This document shows positions 44,731 through 56,790 of a DNA stretch of 64,000 bases, piece by piece. The notes under the pieces are model-generated. The model saw only the letters and a list, made by a program, of their open reading frames with translations. It did no database searches and had not been told where the DNA came from. Location of the stretch: NCBI RefSeq assembly GCF_949987515.2, contig NC_082702.1:48205600-48269599 (forward strand). The letters run 5' to 3'. Position numbers and translations under genes: made by a program. This DNA comes from Delphinus delphis. Lineage: Eukaryota; Chordata; Mammalia; Artiodactyla; Delphinidae. The first letter of the stretch is position 1. Each line of letters opens with the position of its first letter.

Positions 44731-45270
44731 TAGAGGATGTTTAGTTTTTTAAGAAGCCGCTGAACTGTCCTCCATAGTGGCTGTGCCATTTTGCATTCCT
44801 ATCAGCAGTGAATGGGAGGCACCATAGCTCCACATCCTCACCAGGTTTTGGTGTTCTCAGTGTTCTGTATTTGGGGCATTCTAGTAGGTTTGTTTGCATT
44901 TCCCTGATGACATATGTTGTGGAATATCTTTTGATATGCTTATTTGCCATCTGTATATCTTCTTTGGTGAGATGTCTGTTAACGACTGGCCTATTTTTTA
45001 ATCAGGATTTTTAATTTACTCTTGAGTTTTACAAGTTCTGTGTATTGGGGGTAACAGTCCTTTATCAAATGTGTCTTTTGCAAATATTTTCTCTCAGTAT
45101 GGGGCTTTATTCTTATTCTCTTGACATTCTCTTTTCTCTAGTGAGTTTTTAACTTCAGTTGTTATACTTTTCAACTCCAGAGTTTGCATTTCTTTATTAA
45201 AAAATAAGTTCTATTTTCTTATTGTTATTTTCTATTTGATGAGACATTGTCATCATATCTGAACATTGTT
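44731..45270 (-). repeat. Ancient L1 (right piece between two younger L1s)
   Basis: 'TTTTTTAAGAAGCCGCTGAACTGTCC', 'TTGCATTCCTATCAGCAGTGAATG', 'CACATCCTCACCAGG' and 'CAGTCCTTTATCAAATGTGTC' continue the ORF2 C-terminal region from 41590. After about 45120 the text ('TTATACTTTTCAACTCCAGAG', 'GATGAGACATTGTCATCATAT') resembles old L1 ORF1 antisense, implying an internal deletion. Confidence 0.6.
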
Positions 45271-45274
45271 TTAA

Positions 45275-48200
45275 ACATATTTATTGGAGTATAATTGCTT
45301 TACAATGGTGTGTTATTTTCTGCTTTATAAGAAAGTGCATCAGCTATACATACACATATATCCCCATGTCTCCTCCCTCTTGCGTCTCCCTCCCACTCTC
45401 CCTATCCCACCCCTCTAGGTGGTCACAAAGCACCGAGCTGATCTCCCTCTGCTATGCGGCTGCTTCCCACTAGCTATCTATTTTACATTTGGTAGTGTAT
45501 ATAAGTCCATGCCACTCTCTCACTTCGTCCCAGCTTACCCTTCCCCCTCCCTGTGTCCTCAAGTCCATTCTCTATGTCTGCATCTTTACTCCTGTCCTGA
45601 CCCTAGGTTCTTCAGAACCATTTTTTTTAGATTCCATATATATACGTTAGCATACAGTATTTGTTTTTCTCTTTCTGACTTATTTCACTCTGTATGACAG
45701 ACTCTAGGTCCATGCACCTCACTACAAATAACTCAATTTTGTTTGTTTTTATGGCTGAGTAATATTCCGTTGTATATATGTGCCACATCTTCTTTATCCA
45801 TTCATCTGTCGATGGACACTTAGGTTGCTTCCATGTCCTGGCTATTGTAAATAGAGCTGCAATGAACATTGTGGTACATGACTCTTTTTGAATTATGGTT
45901 TTCTCCAGGTATATGTGCAGTAGTGGGATTGCTGGGTCATATGGTAGTTCTATTTTAGTATTTTAAGGAACCTCTATACTGTTCTCCATAGTGGCTGTAT
46001 CAATTTACATTCCCACCAACAGTGCAAGTGGTTTCCCTTTTCTCCACACCCTCTCCAGCCTTTATTGTTTGTAGATTTTTTGATGATGGCCATTCTGACT
46101 GCTGTGAGGTGATACCTCATTGTAGTTTGATGTGCATTTCTCTAATTAGTGACGTTGAGCATTCTTTCATGTGTTTGTTGGTAATCAGTATATCTTCTTT
46201 GTAGAAATGTCTATTTAGCTCTTCTGCCCATTTTTGGATTGGGTTCTTTGTTTTTTTGATATTGAGCTACATGAGCAGCTGGTAAATTTTGGAGATTAAT
46301 CCTTTGTCAGTTGCTTCATTTGCAAATATTTTCTCCCATTCTGAGGGTTCTCTTTTCGTCTAGTTTATGGTTTCCTTTGCTGTGCAAAAGCTTTTAAGTT
46401 TCATTAGGTCCCATTTGTTTGCTTTTATTTCCATTTCTCTAGGAGGTGGGTCAAAAAGGATCTTGCTGTGATTTATGTCAGACTGTTCTTCCTATGTTTT
46501 CCTCTAAGACTTTAATAGTGTCTGGCCTTACATTTAGGTCTTTAATTCATTTTGAGTTTATTTTTGTGTATGGTGTTAGGGAGTGTTCTAATTTCATTCT
46601 TTTACATGTAGCTGTCCAGTCTTCCCAGCACCACTTATTGAACAGGCTCTCTTTTTCCCATTTTATATTCTTTCCTCCTTTATCAAAAATAAGGTGACCA
46701 TATGTGTGTGGGTTTATCTCTGGGCTTTCTGTACTGTTCCATGGATCTATATTTCTGTTTTCATGCCAGTACCATACTCTCTTGATTACTGTAGCTTTGT
46801 AGTATAGTCTGAAGTTAGGGAGCCTTATTCTTCCAGCTCCATTTTTCTTTCTCAAGATTCCTTTGGCTATTTGGGGTCTTTTGTGTTTCCATACATATTG
46901 CGAAATTTTTTGTTCTAGTTCTATGAAAAATGCCACGGTAGTTTGATAGGGATTGCATTGAATCTGCAGATTGCTTTGGGTAGTATAGTCATTTTCACAG
47001 TGTTGATTCTTCCAATGCAAGAACATGGTATATCTCTCCTTCTGCTTGTGTCATCTTTAATTTCTTTCATCAGTGTCTTATACGTTTCTGCATACAGGTC
47101 TTTTTTCTCCTTAGGTAGGTTTATTCCTAGGTATTTTATTCTTTTTGTTGCAGTGGTAAATGGGAGTGTTTCCTTAATTTCTCTTTCAGATTTTTCATCA
47201 TTAGTGTATAGGAATGCAAGAGACTTCTGTGCATTAATTTACCAAATTCATTGATTAGCTCTATTAGTTTTCTGGTAGTGTCTTTAGGTTTCTCTATGTA
47301 TAGTGTCATGTCATCTGCAAACAGTGACAGCTTTACTTCTTCTTTTCTGATTTGGATTCCTTTTATTTCTTTTTCTTCTCTGATTGCTGTGGCTAAAGCT
47401 TCCAAACTGTGTTGAATAAGAGTGGTGAGAGTGGGCAACCTTGTCTTGTTCCTGATCTTAGTGGAAATGGTTTCAGTTTTTCACCATTGAGAATGATGTT
47501 GGCTGTGGATTTGTCACATATGGCCTTTATTATGTTGAGGTAAGTTCCCTCTATGCCTACTTTTTGGAGGGTTTTTATCATAAATGGGTGTTGAATTTTG
47601 TTGAAAGCTTTTTCTGCAGCTATTGAGATGATCATATGGTTTTTATCCTTCAGTTTGTTAATATGATGTATCATATTGATTGATGAGGAATCCTTCCATT
47701 CCTGGGATAAACCCCACTTGATCATGGTGTATGATCCTTTTAATGTGGTGTTGGATTCTGTTTGCTAGTATTTTGCTGAGGATGTTTGCCCGTATGTTCA
47801 TCAGTGATATTGGCCTGTAGTTTTCTTTCTTTGTGACATCTTTGTTTGGTTTTGGTGTCCAGGTGATGTTGGCCACGTAGAAAGAGTTGGAGAGTGTTCC
47901 TCCCTCTGCTATATTGTGGAAGAGTTAGAGAAGGGTAGGCGTTAGCTCGTCTCTAAATGTTTGATAGAATTCACCTGTGAAGCCATCTAGTCCTGGGCTT
48001 TTGTTTGTTGGAAGATTGTAAATCACAGTCTCAATGTCAGTGCTTGTGTTTGGTCTGTTTATATTTTCTATTTATTCCTGGTTCAGTCTCGGAAGGTTGT
48101 GCTTTTCTAAGAATTTGTCCATTTCTTCCAGGTTGTCCATTTTATTGGTATAGAGTTTCTTGTAGTAATCTCTCATGATCCTTTGTATTTCTGCAGTGTC

Positions 48201-49012
48201 CGTTGTTACTTCTCCTTTTTAATTTCTAATTCTATTGATTTGAGTCTTCTCCCTTTTTTCTTGAAGAGTCTGGCCAGTGGTTTATCAATTTTGTTTATCT
48301 TCTCAAAGAACGAGCTTTTAGTTTTACTGATCTTTGCTATTGTTTCCTTCATTTCTTTTTCATTTATTTCTAATCTGATCTTTATGATTTCTTTCCTTCT
48401 GCTAACTTTGGAGGTTATTTTGTTCTTCTTTCTCTAATTGCTTTAGGTGTAAGGTTAGGTTGTTTATTTGATGTGTTTCTTGTTTCTTGAGGTAGGATTG
48501 TATTGCTATAAACTTTCCTTTTAGAACTGCTTTTGCTGCATCCCATAGGTTTTGGGTCGTCGTGTTTTCATTGTCATTTGTTTCTAGGTGTATTTTGATT
48601 TCCTCTTTGGTTTTTCAGTGATCTCTTGGTTATTAAGTAGTGTATTATTTAGCCTCCATGTGTTTGTATTTTTTACAGATTTTTTCCTGTAATTGATATC
48701 TAGTCTCATAGAGTGGTTGGAAAAGATACTTGATATGATTTCAGTTTTCTTAAAGTTATCAAGGCTTGATTTGTGACCCAAGATATGATCTATCCTGGAG
48801 AATGTTCCATAAGCACTTGAGTAGAAAGTGTATTCTGTTGTTTTTGGATGGAATGTCCTATAAATATCAATTAAGTCCATCATGTTTAATGTATCATTTA
48901 AAGCTTGTATTTCCTTATTTTCATTTTGGATGATCTGTCCATTGGTGAAAGTGGGGTGTTAAAGTCCTCTACTATGATTATGTTACTGTCGATTTCCCCT
49001 TTTATGGCTTTT
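45275..49012 (-). mobile_element. L1, 5'-truncated in the endonuclease region
   Basis: The plus strand starts TTTATTGGAGTATAATTGCT and covers 3' UTR, ORF2 C terminus, RT and part of the endonuclease, ending near CCCCTTTTATGGC. It is about 3.7 kb. I could not define a clean target-site duplication because the flanks are AT-rich. Confidence 0.92.
46547..48883 (-). pseudogene. L1 ORF2 segments, broken
   Basis: Pieces in order on the minus strand: endonuclease C-terminal part (48584-48883, IDHILGHKSSL then SNHSMRLDINY, where the SDH of other copies has become SNH), RT N-terminal (47658-47876), RT core (47393-47725, [15 protein letters not shown]) and [12 protein letters not shown] (47136-47438), then C-terminal (46547-47026). 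There are multiple frameshifts. Confidence 0.9.
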
Positions 49013-50415
49013 AGCATTATCTTCAATTTTTTAAAGATGTTTTCTGGTTCTCGTAACAGTTATAATGTCTAATAACATATCCATAATGTCTGAAGTCTGG
49101 TGTCAGATTTTGAAAAAAAAATTATATTTTAGTCTGAAAGGTATTGGATTTTATCAAATGCTGCCTAAGCATTACCTCTGAGTCAGCATGAGCCACACTT
49201 TGCTGAGGTTGGCCCTCTTGGCCAGCTAGATTTTAGCCTCTACCGTGTTATGTGTGTATGCCTAAGAGGCTAATACTATAGTTCAAGTTTAGGTTTTTCC
49301 CGTCTATTCAGACCAGTCCCTTGGAAAGCCCTCTCCAGTCACTCCTGGAAGGGCAAGTCTTGGGCATGCATGCAGTATTTCAGACTGCCAGGGATGGTCG
49401 TGATTTTCTTTTGAAGCCGAGCCTCCTAAGGGTTACCCCTGGATCAGAGTTGCTAATTGTTCAGCCAGTGTTTGCTCAGACCTTGTGCTTGATCCCCGAG
49501 TGACAGTGAGGTTTCTGTCCTGTTGATGGATCTGTGTGTGACGTGGGGATGTTTTTAGTCTTCGTCATGCTGTGTTCTCATTGATCCTCAGTGGTGCAGC
49601 CTAGGACGTGTACACAGCCTTCTCAACCCCCAGTACTGACTGTGAAGCCAGGATGACTCTAATTGCCTATATCTTTCCTTGATCCTCTCTGTTAAACTTC
49701 CAAGTGTTCTGACGTTTTGCTTTTGGCCACCATTATCAAGGAGCCCCATGTTCCCTCTTAAACACCCTCCACCAAGATCTCCATTGCTCCATCAATCTCT
49801 TTAGGTGGAGACTTCTCCACGTTCTTTTCCAAACACAGTCGGTCCCCTCAGGCAGAACAGCAGAGCACATCATGTATAGAGCTTGCTTTTGTTTCCTGGC
49901 AGAACCTCTGGGCCACTGTACAGGAGCTGGGGGTAAGGACAGTGGTCCCCTTCTCCCATGTGACACCTGTAAAAGCAGGTGCTGGGTGGGTAGTATAACC
50001 TAATGGGCTTGGCTTCTCCCTCCAGCATGAAAATTCTACCTTAAGAGCAAGATGGGGCAGAGACAGTTAGGGCCAAGCATTCTCAACCTGCTGTGTTTGG
50101 AGTAGATCTTCCATCCCTACATGGGAGAAGGGGAGCCTGCTCCTTTCAGCCACACCTTCCAGGAAGAGTTTCTGCAGCCAGGAGCTAAAGGAAATTAGAA
50201 ATGCTGGTGACTTACCCCTTTTGCGATGAACTGTAGTTTTAGCCAGTGAACTGGGGACGAGAGGGAACCCTGTATTTTCAGCTGCACCACACAGAATAGT
50301 GCATCTGTCTACTGGGGGATGTGAGAGGGAGTGGGTCGTGGCTCAAATACCACAGATTTTCACTGTTCTTATCAAGTACCCAGCCTTGATTTCTATATCC
50401 CAGGTCTCACTAGGA
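49013..50415 (-). repeat. Probable ancient L1 5' region / unassigned
   Basis: 'GATGTTTTCTGGTTCTCGTAAC' and 'GGGAGTGGGTCGTGGCTCAAATACCACAG' with 'TTTTCACTGTTCTTATCAAGTACCCAG' resemble antisense 5' sequence of an old L1M. Combined with 40915-45270 this would be one old L1 spread over about 9.5 kb. The middle of this stretch is not assigned. Confidence 0.35.
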
Positions 50416-50417
50416 AT

Positions 50418-51590
50418 CAAGGATTCTCGTAGAAAAGCCTGATGTCAGGGTTGGGATAGGAAAAGTGCAAGGTAAGCCTGGAACATCTTATTGTGCCAAA
50501 AAATAAGTCAGTGTTTGAAATACCATGGGGACATGTCACAAGCCAGTTTGAAGGGGCTCCCTGTGGCAAAATCTGGAACAACCTGAGCACCAGAATAATG
50601 ATAGTAACAGAATTCAGAAAATAATACATGTAAATATAAATCTATACTGATAAAAAATGAATGGGGGAAAAGAGGAAGCTCTTTAGAAGAACTCTATAGA
50701 AGAAGAATAAATACAGAAATAATGCTTTATTATGAAATCACCTTTCTGCCACCATCATACTAAGGATTGATTCAGGCAAGATAATTAATAGATGCTAAAA
50801 ATAGTGGATGAAATTTTAATGAACAGAATATTTACATGATCTCAAAGTTTCTCCTTTGAGTTACTAATTAATCACAAAGGAAAAAAAAGAGTAACTTTAT
50901 AGGGAAAAAACCTGGTAGACACCGCCTCCTGAAGTGATCAACTTAGCATCACCCATAAATGGACAAACTGATATCTTGTGCCTTCTAGAATAATGCCCTG
51001 GGAGGAACACAGCATTGCATCTGTGATGCTCCTGCTAAGAATGCATGGCCTGGATCTAGTCGTGAGGAAACATCAGGCAAATATAACTTGAAGGACTTTC
51101 AACAATTGGTCTGTGTTCTTCAAAAATCTTAAAATCATTAAAGAAAAGAAAGGCTACTAGGAATTCCCCGGTGGTCCAGTGGTTAAGACTCTGTGCTTCC
51201 ACTGCAGGGGGCCTGGGTTTGATCCCTGGTCGGGGAACTAAGATCCCACAAGCACACAGCCAAAAAAAGAAAAAGAAGAAAAGAAAAAAAAAAGGTTGAA
51301 AATTGATTCTGGATTGGACTTGGACCAAGAAAAAAATTATTATGAGGGATATGATTAGAACAATTGGTACTATACAATTTGAATATGAACTGTGGAATAC
51401 ATAATAGTATTGAGTCAGTATTAAGTATCCTGAGTTTGATAAATATACTGTGCATAAGAGAAAATCCATATTTTAGGAAAAAAGTCACTGAATTTATTTG
51501 TGGTAAAAGAGAGGTGATGTCTATAAATTATACCCAAATCATTCAGAAATGTTTATGTAACCAGAATATGTTTATAAGAAGAGTCATTAG
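50418..51590 (+). repeat. Old LINE-type 3' end with SINE insertion
   Basis: 'GAACAACCTGAGCACCAGAA', 'CATCACCCATAAATGGACAAACTG', 'CCTGGGAGGAACACAGCATTGCA', 'CGTGAGGAAACATCAGGCAAA' and 'GATTCTGGATTGGACTTGGACC' follow a common mammalian LINE 3' consensus (L1M/HAL1-like). It is interrupted by a SINE at 51160-51295. Family name uncertain. Confidence 0.45.
51160..51295 (+). repeat. CHR-1-like short SINE
   Basis: GGAATTCCCCGGTGGTCCAG at the head, TTGATCCCTGGTCGGGGAAC, then CCCACAAGCACACAGCC and an A/G-rich tail. It differs from the GC-rich short form in having no GAGAGGCC block. Target-site duplication is not clear. Confidence 0.85.
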
Positions 51591-51594
51591 AAAA

Positions 51595-51697
51595 GTACAT
51601 AGTATTTGACCCAGAAATACCACCATATGAAATTTATTTGTCCTAAAATAAATGGAGAAAAATCCATTCATATCACTGTTCAACTACAGGTTAATTT
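51595..51697 (+). repeat. Ancient L1 ORF2 tail (left piece)
   Basis: 'TATTTGACCCAGAAATACCACC' and 'AAATTTATTTGTCCTAAAAT' match old L1 'TTTGACCCAGCAATTCCACT..AATTTATCCTAA'. It continues at 52451 after the inserted L1. Confidence 0.5.
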
Positions 51698-52450
51698 CAT
51701 TTATTTTTAACTTAAGTATAGTTGATTTACAAAGTTGTGCTAATTTCTGCTGTACAGCAAAGTGACTCAGTTATACACATATATACATTCTTTTTTTATA
51801 TTCTCTTCCATTATGGTCTATCCCAGAAGGTTGGATATAGTTCCCTGCACTATACAGTAGGACCTTGTTGTTTATCCATTCTAAATGTAATAGTTTGCCT
51901 CTGCTAACCCCAGACCCCCAGTCCATCCCTCTCCCTCCCACCTTCCCCCTTGGCAACCACAAGTCTGTTCTCTATGTCTGTGAGTCCGTTTCTGTTTTGT
52001 AGATAGGTTCATTTGTGCCATATTTTAGATTCCACATATAAGTGATATCATGTGGTATTTCTCTCTGACTTATTTCACTTAGTATGATAATCTCTGGGTC
52101 CATCCATGTTGCTGCAAATGGCATTATTTCATTATTTTTTATGGTTGAGTAGTATTGCATTGTATATATGTACCACATCTTCTTTATCCATTCCTCTGTC
52201 CATGGACATTTAGGTTGTTTCCAAGTCTTGGCTATTGTGAATAGTGCTGCTATGAGCACAGGGGTGCATGTATCTTTTTGAATCAGAGTTTTGTCTGGGT
52301 ATATGCCCAGGAGTGGGATTGCTGGATCCTATGGAAACTCTTTTTTAAAGGAACCTCCATACTGTTCTCCACAGTGGCTATGCCAACTTGCATCCCCACC
52401 AACAGTGTAGGAGGGTTCCCTTTCTCCACACCCTCTCCAGCATTTGTTAT
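51698..52450 (-). mobile_element. L1 3' end, 5'-truncated, with 19-bp target-site duplication
   Basis: It covers antisense 3' UTR and ORF2 tail only (about 750 bp). TTCAACTACAGGTTAATTT (51679-51697) and TTGAACTACAGGTTAATTT (52451-52469) differ by one base. Confidence 0.96.
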
Positions 52451-52660
52451 TTGAACTACAGGTTAATTTTAATAATTTGTTTTAAATAGGAACAGCTTAA
52501 ATGTCTACTACTCAGAATGAAAGAATGGTTAGGAAACTCTGCTTCATTGACGTGGTATAATATGAATCCACTCAATACCATTACAAAATGTATGGTAATG
52601 GCAAAAATGCTTATGTTAACATAATCATATAAAAACATTGATGGCTGCATAAAATTAGTA
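52451..52660 (+). repeat. Ancient L1 ORF2 tail (right piece)
   Basis: 'AATAGGAACAGCTTAAATGTCTAC' and 'GAATGGTTAGGAAACTCTGC' then 'CATTACAAAATGTATGGTAATGGC' match old L1 'AAACAACCTAAATGTCC..GGGGAATGGTTAAATAAATT'. With 51595-51697 it forms one split copy. Confidence 0.55.
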
Positions 52661-54540
52661 TGTGAGCTTGGAGCTGAAAGAAATTTGCAAATAATTTAAT
52701 TCGTGATGGAATTCATTTTTCTTTATCTTCTTTATTCCTGCGTTAATGTTCTTTCATAAAATGAGAATAAAAATAGTGAAGAGGGCTGTTTTAAAGTCCA
52801 GCACAAATATACTGCAAATGTTCTGAGTCTACAGTCATTGAATTCAAGTGCATTCATTTTTATGGGCACTAAAGGAAATGGAAACAAGGATGGTTGTAGT
52901 GTTCAACCAATTCAGATTGAGGATGGATTACCAGTTTGTTAAGAAAATATAACCACATTCTCACACAGCCCACAGTGAGTCCATGAAAAAAGACTACTCC
53001 ACTTTATTTCCTTTTTTGGAGGAGCAGGTGTAGATAAAGAAAGCACCGTCCCAAGTTCTCTTTGCTTTGTTTGACATAATTGAGCTCAGGTGGATACATT
53101 CATGATGTGTACACGAGGCAGTGGTGGAGGAAACAAAGGTTTTGGCAAGGAATTTTTTTAAGAAGCTCAAGCTACAACAACAAACAAACAAGCCAACCTC
53201 ATTTGCAAACCACTAGTGTTATAGTCATGAGAAGAGAAAATAAAAGGAGGCAAAAGAAAGGAAAAAATAGTTTCTGCTTTTGTATTGGCATAAAAACATC
53301 AGATGTAAGACAGTTCTAAGAAATTATGAAAAAAGATAATGTCATCAGAAGAGTTATTATCAGATAAAATATTGACTAAATATAACTTCAGCTTCGTTCT
53401 CACGAGCATATTTTCAGATCTAAATAAACTATAAGTTAAGTCAATATCCTGAACCTAGGTTTCAAAAGGACTGCAAAATCCACTGGAGCCAGTACAAAAC
53501 AAAAGACCATTTAAAAAGTTGGGTTTGTTTATTTGTCAGCTTCAGAAACATACCAGTGAAGAATTTTCCCTGAGTAGTAAGTTAGACAAGGGGGAAGTCC
53601 TGGGTTTCAAAGGTTTGGAAGAGGATTTCATGGTGGGCTTTCCGATTAAGGATTGAAAGCAGATAGGGGGAATGCGTCCATAGGTCTGTTCATGATTAGT
53701 TAAAACAAACCGTGTTGCTCCTTTGTCAGGAAAGAGTCTCCAGTCAGGTCCAGTGCCAGGCTAGCATATGTGGGTCAAAGTTGGTGATTCTCTAACAATG
53801 CCAGCTGGTTAGAACTTTAGTGAAATAGTTTTCATTTTGATATCTCCTAGGCAAGTGCTGCCGTAAGGGAAAACTCTTCCTTTTACACAATTATAATTAA
53901 AGAAAGCTTTCTAGTAGATTGGTCTTGGAGCAGTAATGGGATATAGTATTGTCAAAAATGTTTATTCCCAGCTAAATTACATTGGAGAAAGTCTATTTCA
54001 AAAGCCCTTCAATCCATGAGTTACATAAACAATGACTAAAAATGACTAAAGGGGATAATCTCAAAGCAGAGTAACAGGCCTTGCTCAATCTAAATCAGAA
54101 ATCAGCCATCACAAATTGATCTTTACCAATTATAGAGATAGAGACACCATATGTGTACACATACATATATTTGTATACATTTGCAAAATATATATTATAG
54201 GTATATATAAATAAGGTTAATGTATTTGAAGTATAAGAGTAATAAAAGAAAAACCTAGGTACCTCTTATTCAGTTCAAGAAATCACACAGTCCACTCTTT
54301 CCATTGACCCCCCCGTTTAATCATTAACTTGCTTTACTTCATAATTTTACATACATGCGTAGATATATAAATTAAATTACTTTTAGTTTTATGACCTAAA
54401 ATCAGGTTTGATTCTGCAAGCTATATTTAGTTTATAAATTTTGTAACATTTCAGAAAAAAATAAAGTATCATACTATTGATAAGGTTTTAGAATCTAGGA
54501 AATAGGGTCAACAAGGCATTTTTATGAACTCAAAGAATCA
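52661..54540. other. Unique DNA, no gene seen
   Basis: No repeat family recognised. Frames at 52994-53191 and 53080-53319 lie on opposite strands over the same DNA and have no known domain. Confidence 0.5.
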
Positions 54541-54544
54541 AATA

Positions 54545-55210
54545 TTTAGCATTCTAAGTGGGTAGGGGGAAAAAGAATGTCATATTTATAAAATATTATA
54601 GGGGAGGAAGAAGTGTAATATTTATAACAGCAAGCTTTATTCTTGTAGGGGAAGGAACAAAACCTTTCTCCCGCACCCTCCTAAGTTCTCTGGCTGGGGC
54701 CCTGCAAAGAGAGATCCACAAGAGAAGAACAGAAGTTTAGTAACATGTGTGTCTCCCATATACAAGGGAGCACTCGGTGAGGAGTAACTCAAAGGGGGTG
54801 GTTAGAACTTGGGCTTACTTGGCATCTTAACAAAGAACAATACATTTTTAGAGAAGTGATAAGACAAAGCAAAGGACTTTGAGTTTCCTCAAAGTGGTGG
54901 CAAATTGTGGGAACGTAAATACGTGGGGAAATAATGGAAGATACGGGTGATTAGTCACCTCTGTTGTAAAGATTCCTCGCCTGCCGTCTCTGGGCTCATC
55001 AGGGTCTAAAGTTTAGAGTTGTCCCAGGTGACTAACTTCGGTCCTTCCCGGTAGAGAGGAGACAGGACACCTTTACAAATTTAGGTCCTGCTTTTCGGCA
55101 ACTGGGGGAACGCAGAGAGCTTTTCTTGTAGCTGCTGCTTCTCAGTTGCCATCAGCTCAAATTAATCCTTATGCCAGAGTGCCCTTTTCAGGTGGTATAT
55201 TCTGCTACTC
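54545..55210 (-). repeat. Probable solitary LTR of an old endogenous retrovirus
   Basis: 'TCTCTGGCTGGGGCCCTGCAAAGAGAGATCCACAAG', 'AGTTTAGTAACATGTGTG', 'GAGAAGTGATAAGACAAAGC', 'CAGCTCAAATTAATCCTTATG' follow a known old mammalian LTR consensus from memory. No internal retroviral genes lie beside it. Strand and family name are uncertain. Confidence 0.45.
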
Positions 55211-56359
55211 TTCAGTATTCGATAAGAATTATAATAAAAACCAGGAGGACGTAGGATACGAAAAATAGGGTATGGACTCTGAAAACTAGAGTAATAATTC
55301 ACTGTTATTATGCACACTGTTGATCTTTGACACGTGATTAAATAGCCGTCATGTACCTTTCCATGAATCTGCGTCGTAGATCGGTTTCATTTCCTTTTTT
55401 GTTAGGAGCCGCTGTTCGTTAGTAGACTCTTCAGACCCGAATAGTAAAGGATAATAATGAAGGCTCTAGGAGAAGCAGGAACCTGTGGGAGTAGATTAAA
55501 ATAACTTCACCTTTACATAGGACTTTAGAAGTTGAAAAAGCAGGGCCCTGGGTAGAAAACCAAAATTACCTTCAGTCCTCTGAAGAGAGAGAATTGCCAG
55601 TATCTATAAAGGAGCAATTTGCATTTTAAGGTGTATCCAATGATCTGAGAGACAGCAACAACACATCAGGTGGATAACAGGCTTGCCGCAGGTGGAGTTT
55701 TCTTAACATCTCTATTTAGTGCTTGGATGCATCTTCCTATTTTATTCTCTGTCTCCTGCTCTCCCCAAGTACTGAGAACTACACAGTATCTCAACTTATC
55801 ATTTCTAAGGCTAACTACACCTAATTCTTATCATGGGTTGTAGGTGTGTAGACTAACTCTAAGAAAAGCTGTATTTCCGCATCGCATTTTTTTTTGCTGT
55901 ATCACAATGAAGATGTAAATTGCAAATCTCTTCACTTCTCAGATTGTGTGCGGGGTCCCCTGCCGTGACAGAAATAATACTCTTATCGTCAGAAGGTCAG
56001 AGTCTTCTTACCTATCCGGCCACGGAAAGCACAGTTCTTGCTTCCCAAATTGGATCTTTTCCTTAAAAAGTGGTATCTTCTTTACCTCAGGGCACTCTTC
56101 TGATATTCATATATTCTAAAGCCAGCTTCATGACCCAGAAGAGAAAAATGATGATGGTTTATGCTTCTTTGAAACTATAAAAATTCACAAGAACCTAGTT
56201 TATGTCAAGTTATCTGAATTTCCCCCATTAGGTAACTGATTTATTCAATAAAAGTAGTAGAGGAATGTTTCTCAGAAACACTTACTTTTCAGAAAAACAC
56301 TTTCGGAATCCCCATACAGCCCTTTAGAGCGTTTCTCTGGAGACCAGGCTCACTGCCTG
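55211..56359. other. Unique DNA, no gene seen
   Basis: No recognised repeat or coding feature. Confidence 0.45.
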
Positions 56360-56790
56360 TGAGGATTAATTTCATGTGTCAACTTGGCTAGGTCACGGTA
56401 CCCAGATATTTGGTTAAATGTCAGTCTAGATGCTGCCATGAAGATAGTTTTTGGACGAGGTGAACCTTTAAGTCAGTGGAATTTGAGTAAAGGAGACCAT
56501 CCTCCAGGGTGTGAGTGGGCCTCACCCACTCAGTTAAAAGCCTTAAGAGGAAAAGACTGAGGTCCCCCTGAAGAAGAGAGGCTTCTGCCAGCAGACAGCC
56601 TTCAGACCCAAGGTCAACATCAACTCTTCCCTGGGTCTCCAGCCTGCCCTGCAAATTTCAGATTTGCCAGCCCGAACAGCCTCATCAACCAATTAGTGTA
56701 AGTCAATCAATCTCCCTGAACGCACATGCGCACGCACACACCCCCCCCGCATCAAGTCTACTTTTTCTGTACAATTCTCACTGATGTACA
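56360..56790 (+). repeat. Old LTR-like repeat with TG..CA ends
   Basis: TGAGGATTAATTTCATGTGTCAACTTGG, 'GGGCCTCACCCACTCAG', 'CTGCCAGCAGACAGCCTTCAG', 'TGGGTCTCCAGCCTGCC', a CA-rich stretch, and a terminal TGATGTACA follow a common mammalian LTR-like consensus. Class from memory. Confidence 0.6.
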
